This document shows positions 1 to 9,154 of a stretch of DNA of 64,000 nucleotides, piece by piece. Every line of letters begins with the position of its first letter. Position 1 is the first letter of the stretch. The position numbers were made by a program, and so were the translations under genes. The notes beneath the pieces are model-generated. The model was not told the DNA's origin. It saw nothing but the letters and a program-made list of their open reading frames with translations, and did not search any database. This DNA is from Pelomonas sp. Root1217 (GTDB taxonomy: Bacteria > Pseudomonadota > Gammaproteobacteria > Burkholderiales > Burkholderiaceae_C): NCBI RefSeq assembly GCF_001425705.1, contig NZ_LMDC01000001.1, positions 310,001 through 374,000 of the forward strand, written 5' to 3'.

Positions 1-221
1 CCCCGGTGCGTGAGTTTGCGCGCATGCAAGGCTGGCCGCTGCGTGAGCGCCACGCGGTGGGCTACCCGGGAGACATGTTGGCGGAGATCACCAACGAGGA
101 AAAGCCCGACCTGCTGGTAATGGGCTCTCACGGTCACGGCGTACTCGCCAGCGCATTGCTGGGCTCGGTGTCGTCGCGCCTGCTGGCCCACACCAAGGCT
201 CCGGTGCTGCTGATCCGCTGA
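1..221 (+). CDS. Universal stress protein, C-terminal part (cut by window edge)
   Basis: The reading frame is open from the first base and ends with TGA at 219. The visible 72 or so residues are the C-terminal half of a UspA-fold protein. They include the nucleotide-binding signature G-x2-G-x9-G-S (GSHG followed nine residues later by GS) and the closing strand APVLLIR. Its beginning lies outside the window. A second usp gene follows after 17 bp, so the two probably form one transcript. Usp proteins are cytoplasmic ATP-binding stress factors; the specific role cannot be read here. Confidence 0.85.
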   Translation, partial: PVREFARMQGWPLRERHAVGYPGDMLAEITNEEKPDLLVMGSHGHGVLASALLGSVSSRLLAHTKAPVLLIR

Positions 222-238
222 CATGGGGAGAGAGAGTC

Positions 239-688
239 ATGCGTGAAGACTTCAATCACGTGCTGGTGGCGACCGACGGGTCGCCGCTTGCGGATGTAGC
301 ACTCGAACTGGCGCAGCGTGTCGGCTGCGGTGGACGGGTCACTGCGCTGCTTGTGATGCATGACTACGGGCTGCCTGAATACTTGCGGGCAGCCATTGCT
401 CATCGCCCCGATGCGCAGGCGCTGCGCGAGGAGATCGCCGCGGAGGGGCGCCGCTTGCTGGACGAAGCCATCGCGCGGACCACCAGGGACGGCGCGTGGA
501 TCGAGCGGCGCGTGGTGCTCAGTGACAAGGCGCCGCACCATGAGATCGTCACCGCCGCACAACGGGAGGGGTGTGACCTCATCGTGATGGCGACTCATGG
601 CAAGGGCGGGCGCATGGCCGGCCTGGTGGGCAGCCAGGCACAGGCCGTTGTCTTGCAGGCGAGCGTGCCGGTGCTGGTGGCGCGTTGA
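239..688 (+). CDS. Universal stress protein (UspA family)
   Basis: This 149-residue protein has the usual size of a single-domain Usp. The N-terminus NHVLVATDGSPLADVALELA is the conserved first strand with the ATP-contacting Asp. The C-terminal loop reads ATHG-x9-GS, so the first Gly of the G-x2-G motif is replaced by Ala, which may weaken nucleotide binding. The start has a strong GGGGAGAGAG ribosome site. It lies 17 bp after another usp gene. A decayed usp-like fragment lies on the opposite strand just downstream. Confidence 0.9.
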   Translation: MREDFNHVLVATDGSPLADVALELAQRVGCGGRVTALLVMHDYGLPEYLRAAIAHRPDAQALREEIAAEGRRLLDEAIARTTRDGAWIERRVVLSDKAPHHEIVTAAQREGCDLIVMATHGKGGRMAGLVGSQAQAVVLQASVPVLVAR

Positions 689-692
689 CGCC

Positions 693-917
693 TCAGGCCT
701 CCCGCAGCCACCTTGGCGGGTACGTGCTTGACGTCCACTTTCACCCCGTGACGCGCCAGCCAAAGGCCGATGTGTGCGCCAGGGATGTCGCCATGCGCCA
801 GGTCGGCGCCCTCCGGTGTCTCGAACACGGCCACTTCGACGTTCGTGGCCTTCTTCAGGAAAGGCAGCGCATCGTGCATGGCCCGCGCGGCCTCCCGGTG
901 GCAATCGGTCGCGCCGT
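693..917 (-). pseudogene. Remnant of a universal stress protein gene
   Basis: Reading the minus strand gives about 75 residues resembling the C-terminal half of tandem-type Usp proteins: HREAARAMHDALPFLKKA, then FETPEGADLAHGDIPGAHIG, then WLARHGVKVDVKHV. Continuation downstream runs straight into the antisense of the usp gene at 239-688. Upstream there is no credible N-terminal domain with a start. No complete domain remains, so I call it a decayed gene fragment. The call rests on recognised family character only. Confidence 0.55.
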
Positions 918-1005
918 GCCTGAGCTGTGCTTGGACGCCATGTCGGCGCCGAGGATGTTGAGCTGCATCAATGCGGCGCGCCGGGCAGTGCCTACCCTTG
1001 AACAC

Positions 1006-1158
1006 ATGAGCAAGATTCTCGTCGTCACCTGCTCCTTCACCGGCACCGGCGCTCGACTGACGGAGTTGCTGTGCCGGTCGCGCAACCGGACATCGGCTCA
1101 GGTAAGTCCTGGGTCACGACTTGAGAGGTGGGGTGCGGCCCTTCGTGCTGTCGCCTGA
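1006..1158 (+). pseudogene. Possible truncated flavodoxin-like gene start
   Basis: An ATG opens a 50-codon frame. Its first residues, MSKILVVTCSFTGTGARL, resemble the first beta strand and phosphate-binding loop (S-x-T-G-T) of flavodoxin-family proteins. After about 25 residues the similarity is lost and the frame stops. It sits among other stress-gene debris, so I read it as the broken beginning of a flavodoxin-like gene. It could also be a chance similarity. Confidence 0.35.
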
Positions 1159-1188
1159 AACGGCGGGCTGAACCTCTCAGGAAACATC

Positions 1189-1284
1189 ATGGGTGTACTG
1201 CTGTGGCTGTTGCTGATCGCCGTGATTGTGGCGTTGCTGTGGGCCGGATTCCTTCTGTTCATCGCCTTGCTCACCCGCGATTGA
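1189..1284 (+). CDS. Small single-span membrane protein (31 aa)
   Basis: The ATG is preceded by an AGGAAA ribosome site. The 31-residue product is almost entirely one hydrophobic helix (VLLWLLLIAVIVALLWAGFL and onward), ending LLTRD. It has no recognised domain. The gene stands alone between stress-gene remnants and the ABC export operon. The clean start signal and hydrophobic pattern argue for a real small membrane protein, but no function can be assigned. Confidence 0.5.
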   Translation: MGVLLWLLLIAVIVALLWAGFLLFIALLTRD

Positions 1285-1539
1285 AAGCGTCATCATTGAC
1301 GTGCGGATTGGCTCGTGAGAGCTGGCGAGCCAGGCCGTGCATCGCGGCCCGGTCGGTGGCACGTCGACGTTGGCGCGGGCTGGGATCGATCCACGCCGTT
1401 CGTCTGAGTTGAGCCAGCGCAAGCCAGACGGCTTTGCGCCATCGCAACATGGTGACGCCATGATCGTCCCCGAGTCGTCCCTCCAGCCGCGCTGCGCCGC
1501 TGCACTTCGGTCTTCCGGCCGGAAGTCGGCTGTCTTGCC

Positions 1540-2261
<722 letters not shown>

Positions 2262-2262
<1 letters not shown>

Positions 2263-4637
2263 TGCGGGCGCTGGATCGCAAGCTGCTGCGCGACCTGCGC
2301 CAGATGTGGAGCCAGGCGCTGACCATCGCGCTGGTGGTGGCCAGCGGCATCGCCGGTTTCGTGACCAGCCTTTCCGCGGTCGACTCGCTGGCCCTGGCGC
2401 GTGACCGCTTCTATGCCGAGGGCCGCTTCGCCGACCTGTTCGCCGGTGTGAAGCGTGCCCCGCGCGCCCTCGAGGCGAGCCTGCGCGAGGTGCCGGGCGT
2501 GGCCGACGTGCAGACGACGGTCGAGGCCGCCGTGCGCGTCTCCATTCCGGGGCTGCCCGACCCCATCATTGGCCAGCTCATTGGCCTGGACCGCCGGCAG
2601 CCGCCGCGCATGAACCTGGTCAGCGTCAGCGCCGGGCAGCGCCTGGAAGCGCTGGGCGATGCCGGTGCCGACGGCTCCCTCCCGGCGCTGGTCAATGAGG
2701 GTTTCGCACAGGCCCGCGGCCTGCACCCCGGCGACACGGTGGACGCCCTCGTCAACGGCAAGCAGCGCCGGCTGCGCATCGTCGGCACCGCGCTGTCACC
2801 GGAGTACATCTTTGCCGGCCTGTGGGGCATGCCCGACCTGCGCGGTTTCGGCGTGTTCTGGCTGGACCGGGACGCGCTGGCTGCGGCTTACGACATGCAG
2901 GGCGCCTTCAACCGCGTCGCGGTGAAGCTCGCACCCGGCGCGTCGGCCGACGACGCCATCGCGGGCCTGGCGCGCCAGCTGGCCCGCTACGGCGGACGCG
3001 ACGTGCACGGCCGCGAAGACCAGGTGTCGCACCAGATGCTGGACAACGAGATCAAGGAGCAGCGCGTGCTGGGCACGGTGCTGCCGGCCATCTTCCTGGG
3101 TGTTGCCGCCTTCCTGCTCAACGTCGTGGTGACGCGCCTTGTCGGCACGCAGCGCGAACAGATCGCCGCGCTGAAGGCGCTGGGCTATCCGAATGCACGC
3201 ATTGCCGCCCACTACCTCAAGCTGGTGCTGGCCATCGTGGCGGTGGGCCTGGTGCTGGGGTTGGCGCTCGGCGATCGCCTGGGCAGTGCCTTGACCGGCC
3301 TGTACGCCGAGTTCTTCCATTTCCCGCACTTCGAGCACCGGCTGGCCGCGCCGCTGGTGTTGGTCAGCACTGCGATCACGGTCGGCACCGCCGTGCTGGG
3401 CACGCTGAGCGCCATCCTCGCCACGGTGCGCCTGGCGCCCGCCGAGGCGATGCGGCCGCCGTCGCCCGGCCGCTACCGGCGCACTCTGCTCGAGCGCCTG
3501 GGCGTGCAGGCCATGGGCCCGGCCCTGCGCATGACCGTGCGCAACATGGAGCGCCGGCCGCTGCGCGCATCGCTCGCCGTTGGTGGCGTTGCCGCAGCCG
3601 TGGCCATCACCATCCTCGGCAACTACTTTCGCGATGCGATGGAGGCCATCATCGACACGCAGTTCACGCTGTCGCTGCGCGGTGACTTGACTGTGTGGAC
3701 GGCAGAACCGGGCGATGCCATGGCAGCGCGGCTGGTGCTCGCCAGGTTGCCCGGCGTCCGGGGCGTGGAGACGACGCGCTTCGTGCCCGTGGAAATGAGC
3801 TTTGGTCACCGGCACGAGCGCGTGCTGGTGCGGGGCTTTGCCCCGCGGCCGGAGCTGTACCGCGTCGTCGACGTCGACAACCACCAGATCCCGCTGGAAG
3901 GCCGCGGCCTGCTGCTGACTGACCGGCTAGCGGCCAAGCTCGGCGTCAAGCCCGGCGAGCGCGTGTGGATCGAGGTGCTGGAGGGCGAGCCGCGCCGCGT
4001 CGCGCTGGAGGTTGGTGGCACGGTGCGCGACATGATGGGCTTGAATGCCTATATCGACCGCAACGCGCTGAACCAGGCGCTCGGTGACGGTGACCTCGGC
4101 AGCGGCCATGTGCTCAGCGTCGAGCGTGGCCGCGAAGCCGAGGTGTTGGCCGCCACGCAGCGCCTGCCCCGCGTGGCGGGCGCCTTCAGCAAGGCCACGA
4201 TGGTGCGCAATATGCAGGAGATCAGCGCGCGCAACGTGCGCATCATGAGCACCATCCTGACGGTGTTCGCCAGCGTCATCGCGGTGGGCGTGGTCTACAA
4301 CAACGCCCGCATCGTGCTGGCCGAGCGCGGCTGGGAGCTGGCCAGCCTGCGGGTGCTGGGCTTCACGCGCGCCGAGGTGTCGGCCATGCTGCTGGGCGAG
4401 ATGGCCATCACCATCGCCATTGCGCTGCCGCTGGGCATGGCGCTGGGCTGGGCGCTGATCCACGCCATTTCCGAACTGCTGAAGTCGGATCAGTTTTTCT
4501 TTCCGGTCGTCATCCGCGCGCGCACCTATGCCTGGGCGGCGCTGTGCGTCGTCGCGGCCGGCATCACCAGCGGGGCCGTCGTGCGCCGCCGCATCGACCG
4601 GCTCGACATGGTGGCCGTCCTCAAGACCAGGGAATGA
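2262..4637 (+). CDS. ABC transporter permease, FtsX/MacB superfamily (two FtsX domains)
   Basis: I start the gene at the ATG overlapping the ATPase stop, giving 791 residues; an upstream open frame is only the antifolded ATPase frame. A first transmembrane helix (about 20-42) precedes a periplasmic domain. A first FtsX domain of three helices follows (near 270-400). Then comes a second helix with a second periplasmic domain, and a second FtsX domain at the C-terminus. This duplicated topology is typical of large FtsX-type permeases. It works with the ATPase upstream and the HlyD-like protein downstream. The substrate is unknown. Confidence 0.9.
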
Positions 4638-4639
4638 AC

Positions 4640-5833
4640 ATGAAGACCTCGACCCAGCTGGCCGTTGCCAGCGTCGCCCTCGCCGCCGTGCTGGCCATCG
4701 CCTGGGCGTTCTCGCCGCGCCCCCTGGAGGTGGAGGTCGCGGCGGTCAGCGAAGGGCCGTTCGAGGCGACGGTGGATGAAGACGCGCGCACCCGGCTGCG
4801 GGACCGCTACGTCGTTTCCGCGCCGCTGTCCGGGCGGCTGGATCGCATCGCGCTGCGCGAGGGCGACACGGTGGCGGCGGGTGACGTCGTCGCCACGTTG
4901 ACGCCCGCGCTGTCGCCGCTGCTGGACGAGCGCAGCCTGCGCGAGCTGCGCGCCCGCGTGGAGGCCGCGCAAGCGGGTGTGGAGCGTGCATCGGCCCGGC
5001 TGGAAGGCGCCAAGGTGGCCGTCTTGCAGGCCCGCAACGAGGCCCGGCGCAGCGAGGAGCTGGCGCGGCAGGGTTTTGTCGCACCGACCAAGCTGGAGGC
5101 CGACCGCCTCGGGCTGATGGCGGCGCAGAAGGACCATGAGGCCGCGGCCGCGGAGCAGCACGTCGCCACGCACGAGGTCGAGCAGGCCCGCGCGGCGCTG
5201 GGCGCTGCGCAACGCGGTGGCAGCCCGGCGTTTGTGCTGCGCGCGCCGGTGGCGGGCCGGGTGCTGCGCGTGGTGCAGGCCAGCGAGGCCAGCGTGCCGT
5301 TGGGGACACCCCTGCTGGAACTGGGGGACACCGCGCACATGGAGGTGGTTGCCGAACTGCTGACGACCGAGGCGGTGAAGCTCAAGGTCGGGCAGACCGT
5401 GCACATCGAGCGTTGGGGCGGTGCCGGAGAACTGCAGGGGCGGGTCCGCCTCGTCGAGCCGGGGGCGTTCACCAAGGTGTCAGCGCTGGGCGTGGAGGAG
5501 CAGCGGGTGCGGGTCTTGATCGACCTCACCAGCCCGGCGGAACAGTGGCGCACGCTCGGGGACGCCTACCGCGTGGGCGTGCGCATCGTCGTGCTGTCCG
5601 AGGCCCGCGCGCTGCAGGTGCCGCTGGCGGCGGTCTTCCCGCGCAGCGACGCGCCCGGCATGGCGGTCTTTGTGCTGGACGGCCAGCGCGCCAGGCTGCA
5701 GCCGGTCGACGTGGCCGCGCGCAGCAGCAGCCACGCATGGGTGCGCAAGCTTCCCGCTGCGGGCACGTCCGTCATCCTGTATCCGGCTGCCGCCGTGGCG
5801 GACGGGGCGCGGGTGAGGCCGCGCAAGATCTGA
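4640..5833 (+). CDS. HlyD-family membrane fusion protein (efflux RND/ABC periplasmic adaptor)
   Basis: The 397-residue protein has an N-terminal signal anchor (QLAVASVALAAVLAIAWAF), a biotinyl-lipoyl-like half motif (GRLDRIALREGDTVAAGDVV), a long alpha-helical hairpin rich in Ala, Glu and Arg (about 100-190), and a second lipoyl half with beta-barrel domain. Two ATGs are possible, at 4634 (overlapping the permease stop) and 4640. The AGGGA at 4629-4633 touches the first and is six bases from the second, so I prefer 4640. It would bridge the FtsX permease to an outer-membrane channel. Confidence 0.88.
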   Translation: MKTSTQLAVASVALAAVLAIAWAFSPRPLEVEVAAVSEGPFEATVDEDARTRLRDRYVVSAPLSGRLDRIALREGDTVAAGDVVATLTPALSPLLDERSLRELRARVEAAQAGVERASARLEGAKVAVLQARNEARRSEELARQGFVAPTKLEADRLGLMAAQKDHEAAAAEQHVATHEVEQARAALGAAQRGGSPAFVLRAPVAGRVLRVVQASEASVPLGTPLLELGDTAHMEVVAELLTTEAVKLKVGQTVHIERWGGAGELQGRVRLVEPGAFTKVSALGVEEQRVRVLIDLTSPAEQWRTLGDAYRVGVRIVVLSEARALQVPLAAVFPRSDAPGMAVFVLDGQRARLQPVDVAARSSSHAWVRKLPAAGTSVILYPAAAVADGARVRPRKI

Positions 5834-5864
5834 CGGACCGCCTGGCCGCGTCAGGTGGCGATCT

Positions 5865-6311
5865 TCATTCGCCGCGCACGAGCAGCACGGGCACCTGGGC
5901 GCTGCGAAGGATGTGCTCGGCATCGCTGCCGAGAACCAGCCTGCGCAATCCGCGCCGGCCGTGCGTGCCGATCACGATCAGGTCTGCCGGCCAGTGGGCT
6001 GCCTCCTCCAGCACCGAGTCACCGACTCGGCTGCCGAAGACTTCGCGCATTTGCACGTCCACTGGAATGCCCTCGGCTACCACCCGCGTGCGCGCGGCAT
6101 CGAGGACCGACTGCCCGCCTTCGCGCATCAAGGCGATGACCTCCGCGCTGGTGTTGGGAAATCCCTCAGCGCCAATGATGATGGACTGCTCATTGACGAT
6201 ATGGACCAGGCGCAGCTGCGAGCCGGCCAGCTTGGCCATGGCGATGGCCTCCGTCAGACCCTTGTCGGCCGTCGGGCTGCCGTCCACGGGGACCAGGATG
6301 CGCTTGTACAT
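5865..6311 (-). CDS. Universal stress protein (UspA family)
   Basis: A 148-residue single-domain Usp. The N-terminus MYKRILVPVDGSPTADKGL holds the conserved Asp, and the nucleotide loop GTHG-x9-GS is intact, so ATP binding is expected. It is the last gene of a minus-strand operon: the AhpD-like gene ends 20 bp upstream and the DUF2892 gene precedes that. An FNR-type box in front of the operon suggests induction under low oxygen. Confidence 0.92.
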   Translation of the reverse strand: MYKRILVPVDGSPTADKGLTEAIAMAKLAGSQLRLVHIVNEQSIIIGAEGFPNTSAEVIALMREGGQSVLDAARTRVVAEGIPVDVQMREVFGSRVGDSVLEEAAHWPADLIVIGTHGRRGLRRLVLGSDAEHILRSAQVPVLLVRGE

Positions 6312-6331
6312 GGTGGAAGCTCCGGTTGAGG

Positions 6332-6679
6332 CTAGAGACGCGAGAACTCGTCGAATGCGCTGACCGCCTGGGCCGCGTACATCAGTGACGGGCCGCCGCC
6401 CATATAGGTCGCCACGGCGAGGGTCTCATCGACTTCCTGGCGGGTGGCGCCCAGCTTCACCAGGGCCTGCATGTGAAAGCCGATGCAGGCGTCGCAACGC
6501 GCCGCCACGCCAAGGGCCAGCGCGATCAGTTCCTTGGTCTTGCGGCTCAGCGCCCCGTCGGCGAGGGCGGCACGGCCCAGGTCGTTGAAGGCCTTCATGG
6601 TGTCCGGCGTGCTCGTGCGCAGCGACGCCAGATCGGCGCTGACGCCCTGCGTGAGCTGGCGGAAGTGGGTGCCAGACAT
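6332..6679 (-). CDS. Carboxymuconolactone decarboxylase / AhpD-like family protein
   Basis: This 115-residue all-helical protein has the AhpD-type redox motif CDACIGFH (C-x2-C-x3-H) at about residues 60-67, followed by a conserved Thr/Ala-rich helix. Such proteins are small thiol oxidoreductases that scavenge peroxides or organic hydroperoxides. The stop of the upstream DUF2892 gene is only 3 bp away, so the two are co-transcribed. The usp gene follows directly, indicating an oxidative or low-oxygen stress role. The exact reaction is not known. Confidence 0.88.
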   Translation of the reverse strand: MSGTHFRQLTQGVSADLASLRTSTPDTMKAFNDLGRAALADGALSRKTKELIALALGVAARCDACIGFHMQALVKLGATRQEVDETLAVATYMGGGPSLMYAAQAVSAFDEFSRL

Positions 6680-6682
6680 GGG

Positions 6683-6883
6683 TCAGGCGTCTTTGCGATG
6701 TTTGATCGAGCAGGTGCTGAAACCGAACGGCAGATAGGCCGGGCAGGAGCCGATGAGGCCGGTGAACAGCGGCAGCAGGCCGATCCAGCCCCACGCGCCG
6801 ATGCTGCCGAACCAGACGGCGGCGATCAGGGCCAGGCCGACGAGGACCCGCATGAAGCGGTCGAGGGTACCGACATTGAACAT
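6683..6883 (-). CDS. DUF2892 (YgaP-like) inner membrane protein
   Basis: Sixty-six residues with the family pattern: MFNVGTLDRFMRVLVGLAL, a first helix, a Gly-Trp turn (IGAWGWIGLLPLFTGL), and a second helix ending in Cys-rich GSCPAYLPFGFSTC. Members of this family are two-helix membrane proteins, sometimes fused to rhodanese domains. A GGAGG-like ribosome site lies just before the ATG. It is the first gene of a three-gene stress operon with an FNR-type site about 50 bp upstream. Confidence 0.88.
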   Translation of the reverse strand: MFNVGTLDRFMRVLVGLALIAAVWFGSIGAWGWIGLLPLFTGLIGSCPAYLPFGFSTCSIKHRKDA

Positions 6884-6933
6884 GGAACCTCCTTGTGAAA
6901 GTCTTCATCATCAACGTCTGCGGCCACGCCGCC

Positions 6934-6947
6934 TTGACGGCGATCAA
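6934..6947 (-). promoter_or_regulatory. FNR/Anr-type box
   Basis: The sequence TTGACGGCGATCAA matches the FNR-family consensus TTGAT-N4-ATCAA at nine of ten positions. It is centred about 57 bp before the ATG of the DUF2892 gene, a suitable place for activation of the DUF2892/AhpD-like/usp operon when oxygen is low. Binding has not been shown. Confidence 0.55.
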
Positions 6948-6970
6948 TGTTGGGACCGGGTCTCAGCGAC

Positions 6971-7189
6971 CTAGTGAAGAGGGCGCCTGACCTCAGGCGT
7001 TTCGAATTCGCGGCCCACCATGGCACGCGCATAAAAGTAGTTGCAGCGTGCCGGTTCGCTCATGGCATCGAGCACGACCTTTCCCTGCGGGTCGCAGGGG
7101 AAGGCATAGCCGCGCCCTTCGTCGAACAGGGAACGAAAGCGCAGTTCGCATGGCGATTCATCGCGGCCCGTGGGCATGGAGGTGTTCAT
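6971..7189 (-). CDS. Conserved hypothetical protein (72 aa)
   Basis: I start this gene at the ATG preceded by TAGGAG, giving 72 residues; an upstream in-frame start would lack a ribosome site. The core reads ELRFRSLFDEGRGYAFPCD, then a VVLDAMSEPARCNYFYARA stretch, a compact soluble pattern recurring in Burkholderiales hypothetical proteins next to stress genes. There is no membrane segment and no known catalytic motif. It is oriented with the DUF2892 operon but separated by 87 bp containing the FNR-type box. Confidence 0.7.
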   Translation of the reverse strand: MNTSMPTGRDESPCELRFRSLFDEGRGYAFPCDPQGKVVLDAMSEPARCNYFYARAMVGREFETPEVRRPLH

Positions 7190-7388
7190 CACAGCTCCTA
7201 GATTGGCGTCCCGTACAGAAAAGTTAGTCGTCGCCGGAAAATGGCACGTCACGGGTCTGGAGCGGCCTGGAACAGAGTGTCAACCGTCCGTCCCAACCGC
7301 GTAACACAAGCGCCGTGCGGCAGCGGCGGCGAATCGGGTGCCCTGTGCCGTTGCGCGGAGCGGGTGTCGCATGCGACAGGGCGCTGCG

Positions 7389-7402
7389 TTGACCTGACGC
7401 AA
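7389..7402 (+). promoter_or_regulatory. Weak FNR-like half-matched site
   Basis: TTGACCTGACGCAA keeps the outer TTGA and CAA of an FNR box but not the full palindrome. It is about 67 bp upstream of the cbpA start. With an FNR-type site serving the divergent operon nearby it is worth noting, but the match alone is weak. Confidence 0.2.
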
Positions 7403-7468
7403 ACGGCGGCGCACGTGCCGAAGCTAGTGTGGGGGCCTGTCAAGGCCGGGCAACGCCACGGAAAACGC

Positions 7469-8419
7469 ATGGACTACAAGGACTACTACGCCACCCTGGG
7501 GCTCGACCCAGGGACGTCGGGCGACGAGGTCAAGAAGGCCTACCGAAAGCTGGCGCGCAAGTACCACCCCGACGTCAGCAAGGAGGCGGGCGCCGAGGCA
7601 CGCTTCAAGGAAGTCGCCGAGGCCTACGAGGTGTTGAAGGACCCCGAGAAGCGGGCCGCCTACGATGCCCTGCGCCAGGACCTGGCGCGCCGACGCGCGG
7701 CGGGGCAGGGTGCGTCGCCGCCTCCGGACTGGGACGCGGGTTTCGAGTTCCGCGGCGCCAGCCCGGCTGACGGGTCCTGGGACGAGCACAGCGACTTCTT
7801 CCACGCCTTGTTCGGCGCGGCGCGGCGGGGAGCCCGCCCGGCGGCACACCGGCGCGGCGAAGACCACCACGCCCGCGTCGCGGTCGAGCTGGAGGACCTC
7901 TACCACGGCGCGACGCGCAACCTGTCGCTGCGCGCACCGGTGTTGGACGGTCAAGGTCGCGTGACCCTGGCCGAGCGCCGGATCGAACTGCAAATCCCCA
8001 AGGGCACGCTGCCCGGCCAGCACCTGCGGCTGCAGGGCCAGGGCATGCCCGGCATCGGCGGCGGTGCACCGGGTGATCTTTACCTCGAGGTCGACGTGGC
8101 GCCACACCCGCGCTATCGCGTGTCGGGCCGTGACGTCTTTTTCGACCTGCCGCTGGCGCCCTGGGAGGCCGCGCTGGGTGCCGAGGTGCGGGTGGCTACG
8201 CCCACCGGCCCGGTCGCGCTCAAGGTGCCCCGCGGCAGCGCCCAGGGGCGCCAGCTGCGGTTGAACGGCAGGGGCTTGCCAGGCTCACCGGCCGGCGACC
8301 TCTACGCCGTGCTGTGCATCGTGCTGCCACCGGTCATGTCCGTGGTCGACGAGGAGGCGTGGCGCAACCTGGCCGGGGCCTTCGCCGGCTTCGATGCCCG
8401 CAACATTCCCAAGGAGTAG
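7469..8419 (+). CDS. cbpA: Curved-DNA-binding protein / DnaJ-class co-chaperone CbpA
   Basis: The 316-residue protein starts at the ATG giving [15 protein letters not shown]. The J domain (1-70) contains the HPD triad in KYHPDVS. A linker is followed by two DnaJ C-terminal beta domains (about 130-300), with no zinc-finger domain, as in CbpA rather than DnaJ. It would stimulate DnaK and bind bent DNA. The CbpM gene follows after 2 bp, which is the standard cbpAM arrangement and supports the assignment. Confidence 0.92.
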   Translation: MDYKDYYATLGLDPGTSGDEVKKAYRKLARKYHPDVSKEAGAEARFKEVAEAYEVLKDPEKRAAYDALRQDLARRRAAGQGASPPPDWDAGFEFRGASPADGSWDEHSDFFHALFGAARRGARPAAHRRGEDHHARVAVELEDLYHGATRNLSLRAPVLDGQGRVTLAERRIELQIPKGTLPGQHLRLQGQGMPGIGGGAPGDLYLEVDVAPHPRYRVSGRDVFFDLPLAPWEAALGAEVRVATPTGPVALKVPRGSAQGRQLRLNGRGLPGSPAGDLYAVLCIVLPPVMSVVDEEAWRNLAGAFAGFDARNIPKE

Positions 8420-8421
8420 CC

Positions 8422-8736
8422 ATGGACACCCAGGAACCCGGTGGCGCCGACACTTGTACCGTCATCGTCGTGGAACGAGACCTTCGGCTGTCGCTCGCGG
8501 AGCTGAGCGCGGCCTGTGCCTGCGAAATGGGCTTCATCGAGGAACTGGTCGGCGAAGGCGTCCTGGCGCCGGTCGGCGAAGGGCCGCAGGGCTGGTGCTT
8601 CACGGGCACGGCCTTGGCCCGAGCCCGCATCGCCTCGCGCCTGGCGCGGGACCTGCACGTCAACGTGCCGGGCGTCGCGCTGGCGCTGGAGCTGATCGAC
8701 GAGATGGCGGCGCTGCGCATGCGCCTGCGGGACTGA
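8422..8736 (+). CDS. cbpM: Chaperone modulatory protein CbpM
   Basis: A 104-residue protein starting just after the cbpA stop with AAGGAG as ribosome site inside the cbpA end. It has the CbpM pattern: an early strand (VIVVERDLRLSLAELSAAC), a winged-helix-like centre with VGEGPQGWCFTGTALARARI, and a C-terminal helix LALELIDEMAALRMRLRD. CbpM binds the CbpA J domain and inhibits both its co-chaperone and DNA-binding activity. Confidence 0.9.
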   Translation: MDTQEPGGADTCTVIVVERDLRLSLAELSAACACEMGFIEELVGEGVLAPVGEGPQGWCFTGTALARARIASRLARDLHVNVPGVALALELIDEMAALRMRLRD

Positions 8737-8910
8737 GGCAACCTATCGGCCGCTGTGCGTCTAGCGGGAACCACGCCGCCGTCATACATGGCCCTATTCG
8801 CCCGCCATGCAACCGATGCCATGTGGGCTTCCGTTCAGCAGTTGGTGTTCGGTGCCGAACTCCCCTCGATCAAGATCGGTGAGCCATCACGAATCAACGC
8901 GCAAAGAGCC

Positions 8911-8938
8911 AAAGAAAACAGCCCCTGGCGGGGCTGTT
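8911..8938 (-). terminator. Rho-independent terminator downstream of tRNA-Ser
   Basis: AACAGCCCC and GGGGCTGTT form a perfect 9-bp stem around a four-base loop. Read on the minus strand the stem is followed by TTCTTT, giving a T-rich tail. It lies about 100 bp past the 3' end of the minus-strand tRNA gene. Confidence 0.6.
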
Positions 8939-8939
8939 G

Positions 8940-8980
8940 AACTTAAGACTTGCATCTGCGAAATGAACTTAAAACTTGCA
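8940..8980. repeat. Pair of 15-base direct repeats
   Basis: AACTTAAGACTTGCA (8940-8954) and AACTTAAAACTTGCA (8966-8980) differ at one base and are spaced by 11 bases. The second overlaps the palindrome that follows. Two operator-like copies or an element end are both possible. Confidence 0.6.
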
Positions 8981-8992
8981 CCTGGTGCAAGT
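8974..8992. repeat. Perfect 9-bp inverted repeat, operator-like
   Basis: ACTTGCACC, one central T, then GGTGCAAGT: an exact palindrome. It lacks a following T tract, so it is not a terminator; a dimeric regulator site or the end of a mobile element fits the symmetry better. No adjacent regulator gene is seen. Confidence 0.6.
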
Positions 8993-9035
8993 CAATGCTT
9001 CAAGTCGCACGGCCTTGACCGAACTCACGAAAACC

Positions 9036-9125
9036 TGGCGGAAGCGGTGAGATTCGAACTCACGGAAGGCTCACACCTTCGACGGTTTTCAAGACCGTTG
9101 GATTAAACCACTCTCCCACGCTTCC
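9036..9125 (-). tRNA. tRNA-Ser (anticodon TGA)
   Basis: Ninety bases fold as a class II tRNA: acceptor GGAAGCG pairs with CGCTTCC, the anticodon stem-loop CGGTCTTGAAAACCG gives anticodon TGA, there is an extended variable arm, the T loop reads GTTCGAATC, and CCA is encoded. It decodes UCA and, by wobble, other UCN serine codons. Confidence 0.95.
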
Positions 9126-9154
9126 TCGGGGAGGCGGCATTCTACGGTGCCAGT

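Larger units (their letters stand above)
8737..9035. other. Intergenic stretch without a convincing gene
   Basis: About 300 bases between cbpM and tRNA-Ser. A 60-codon open frame from 8755 has no ribosome site and no recognisable domain. The right half holds a terminator hairpin, a pair of 15-base near-identical direct repeats and a perfect palindrome (each listed separately). It may contain debris of a mobile element inserted beside the tRNA gene, but nothing proves this. Confidence 0.5.

Noticed and set aside
8755..8940. 60-codon frame resembling transposase or integrase text
   Set aside because: No ribosome site and no convincing domain; similarity too vague to claim a mobile element.
8807..9106. 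Open frame on the plus strand running through tRNA-Ser
   Set aside because: Its C-terminal part is simply the reverse of the tRNA gene, a well-known source of false proteins.
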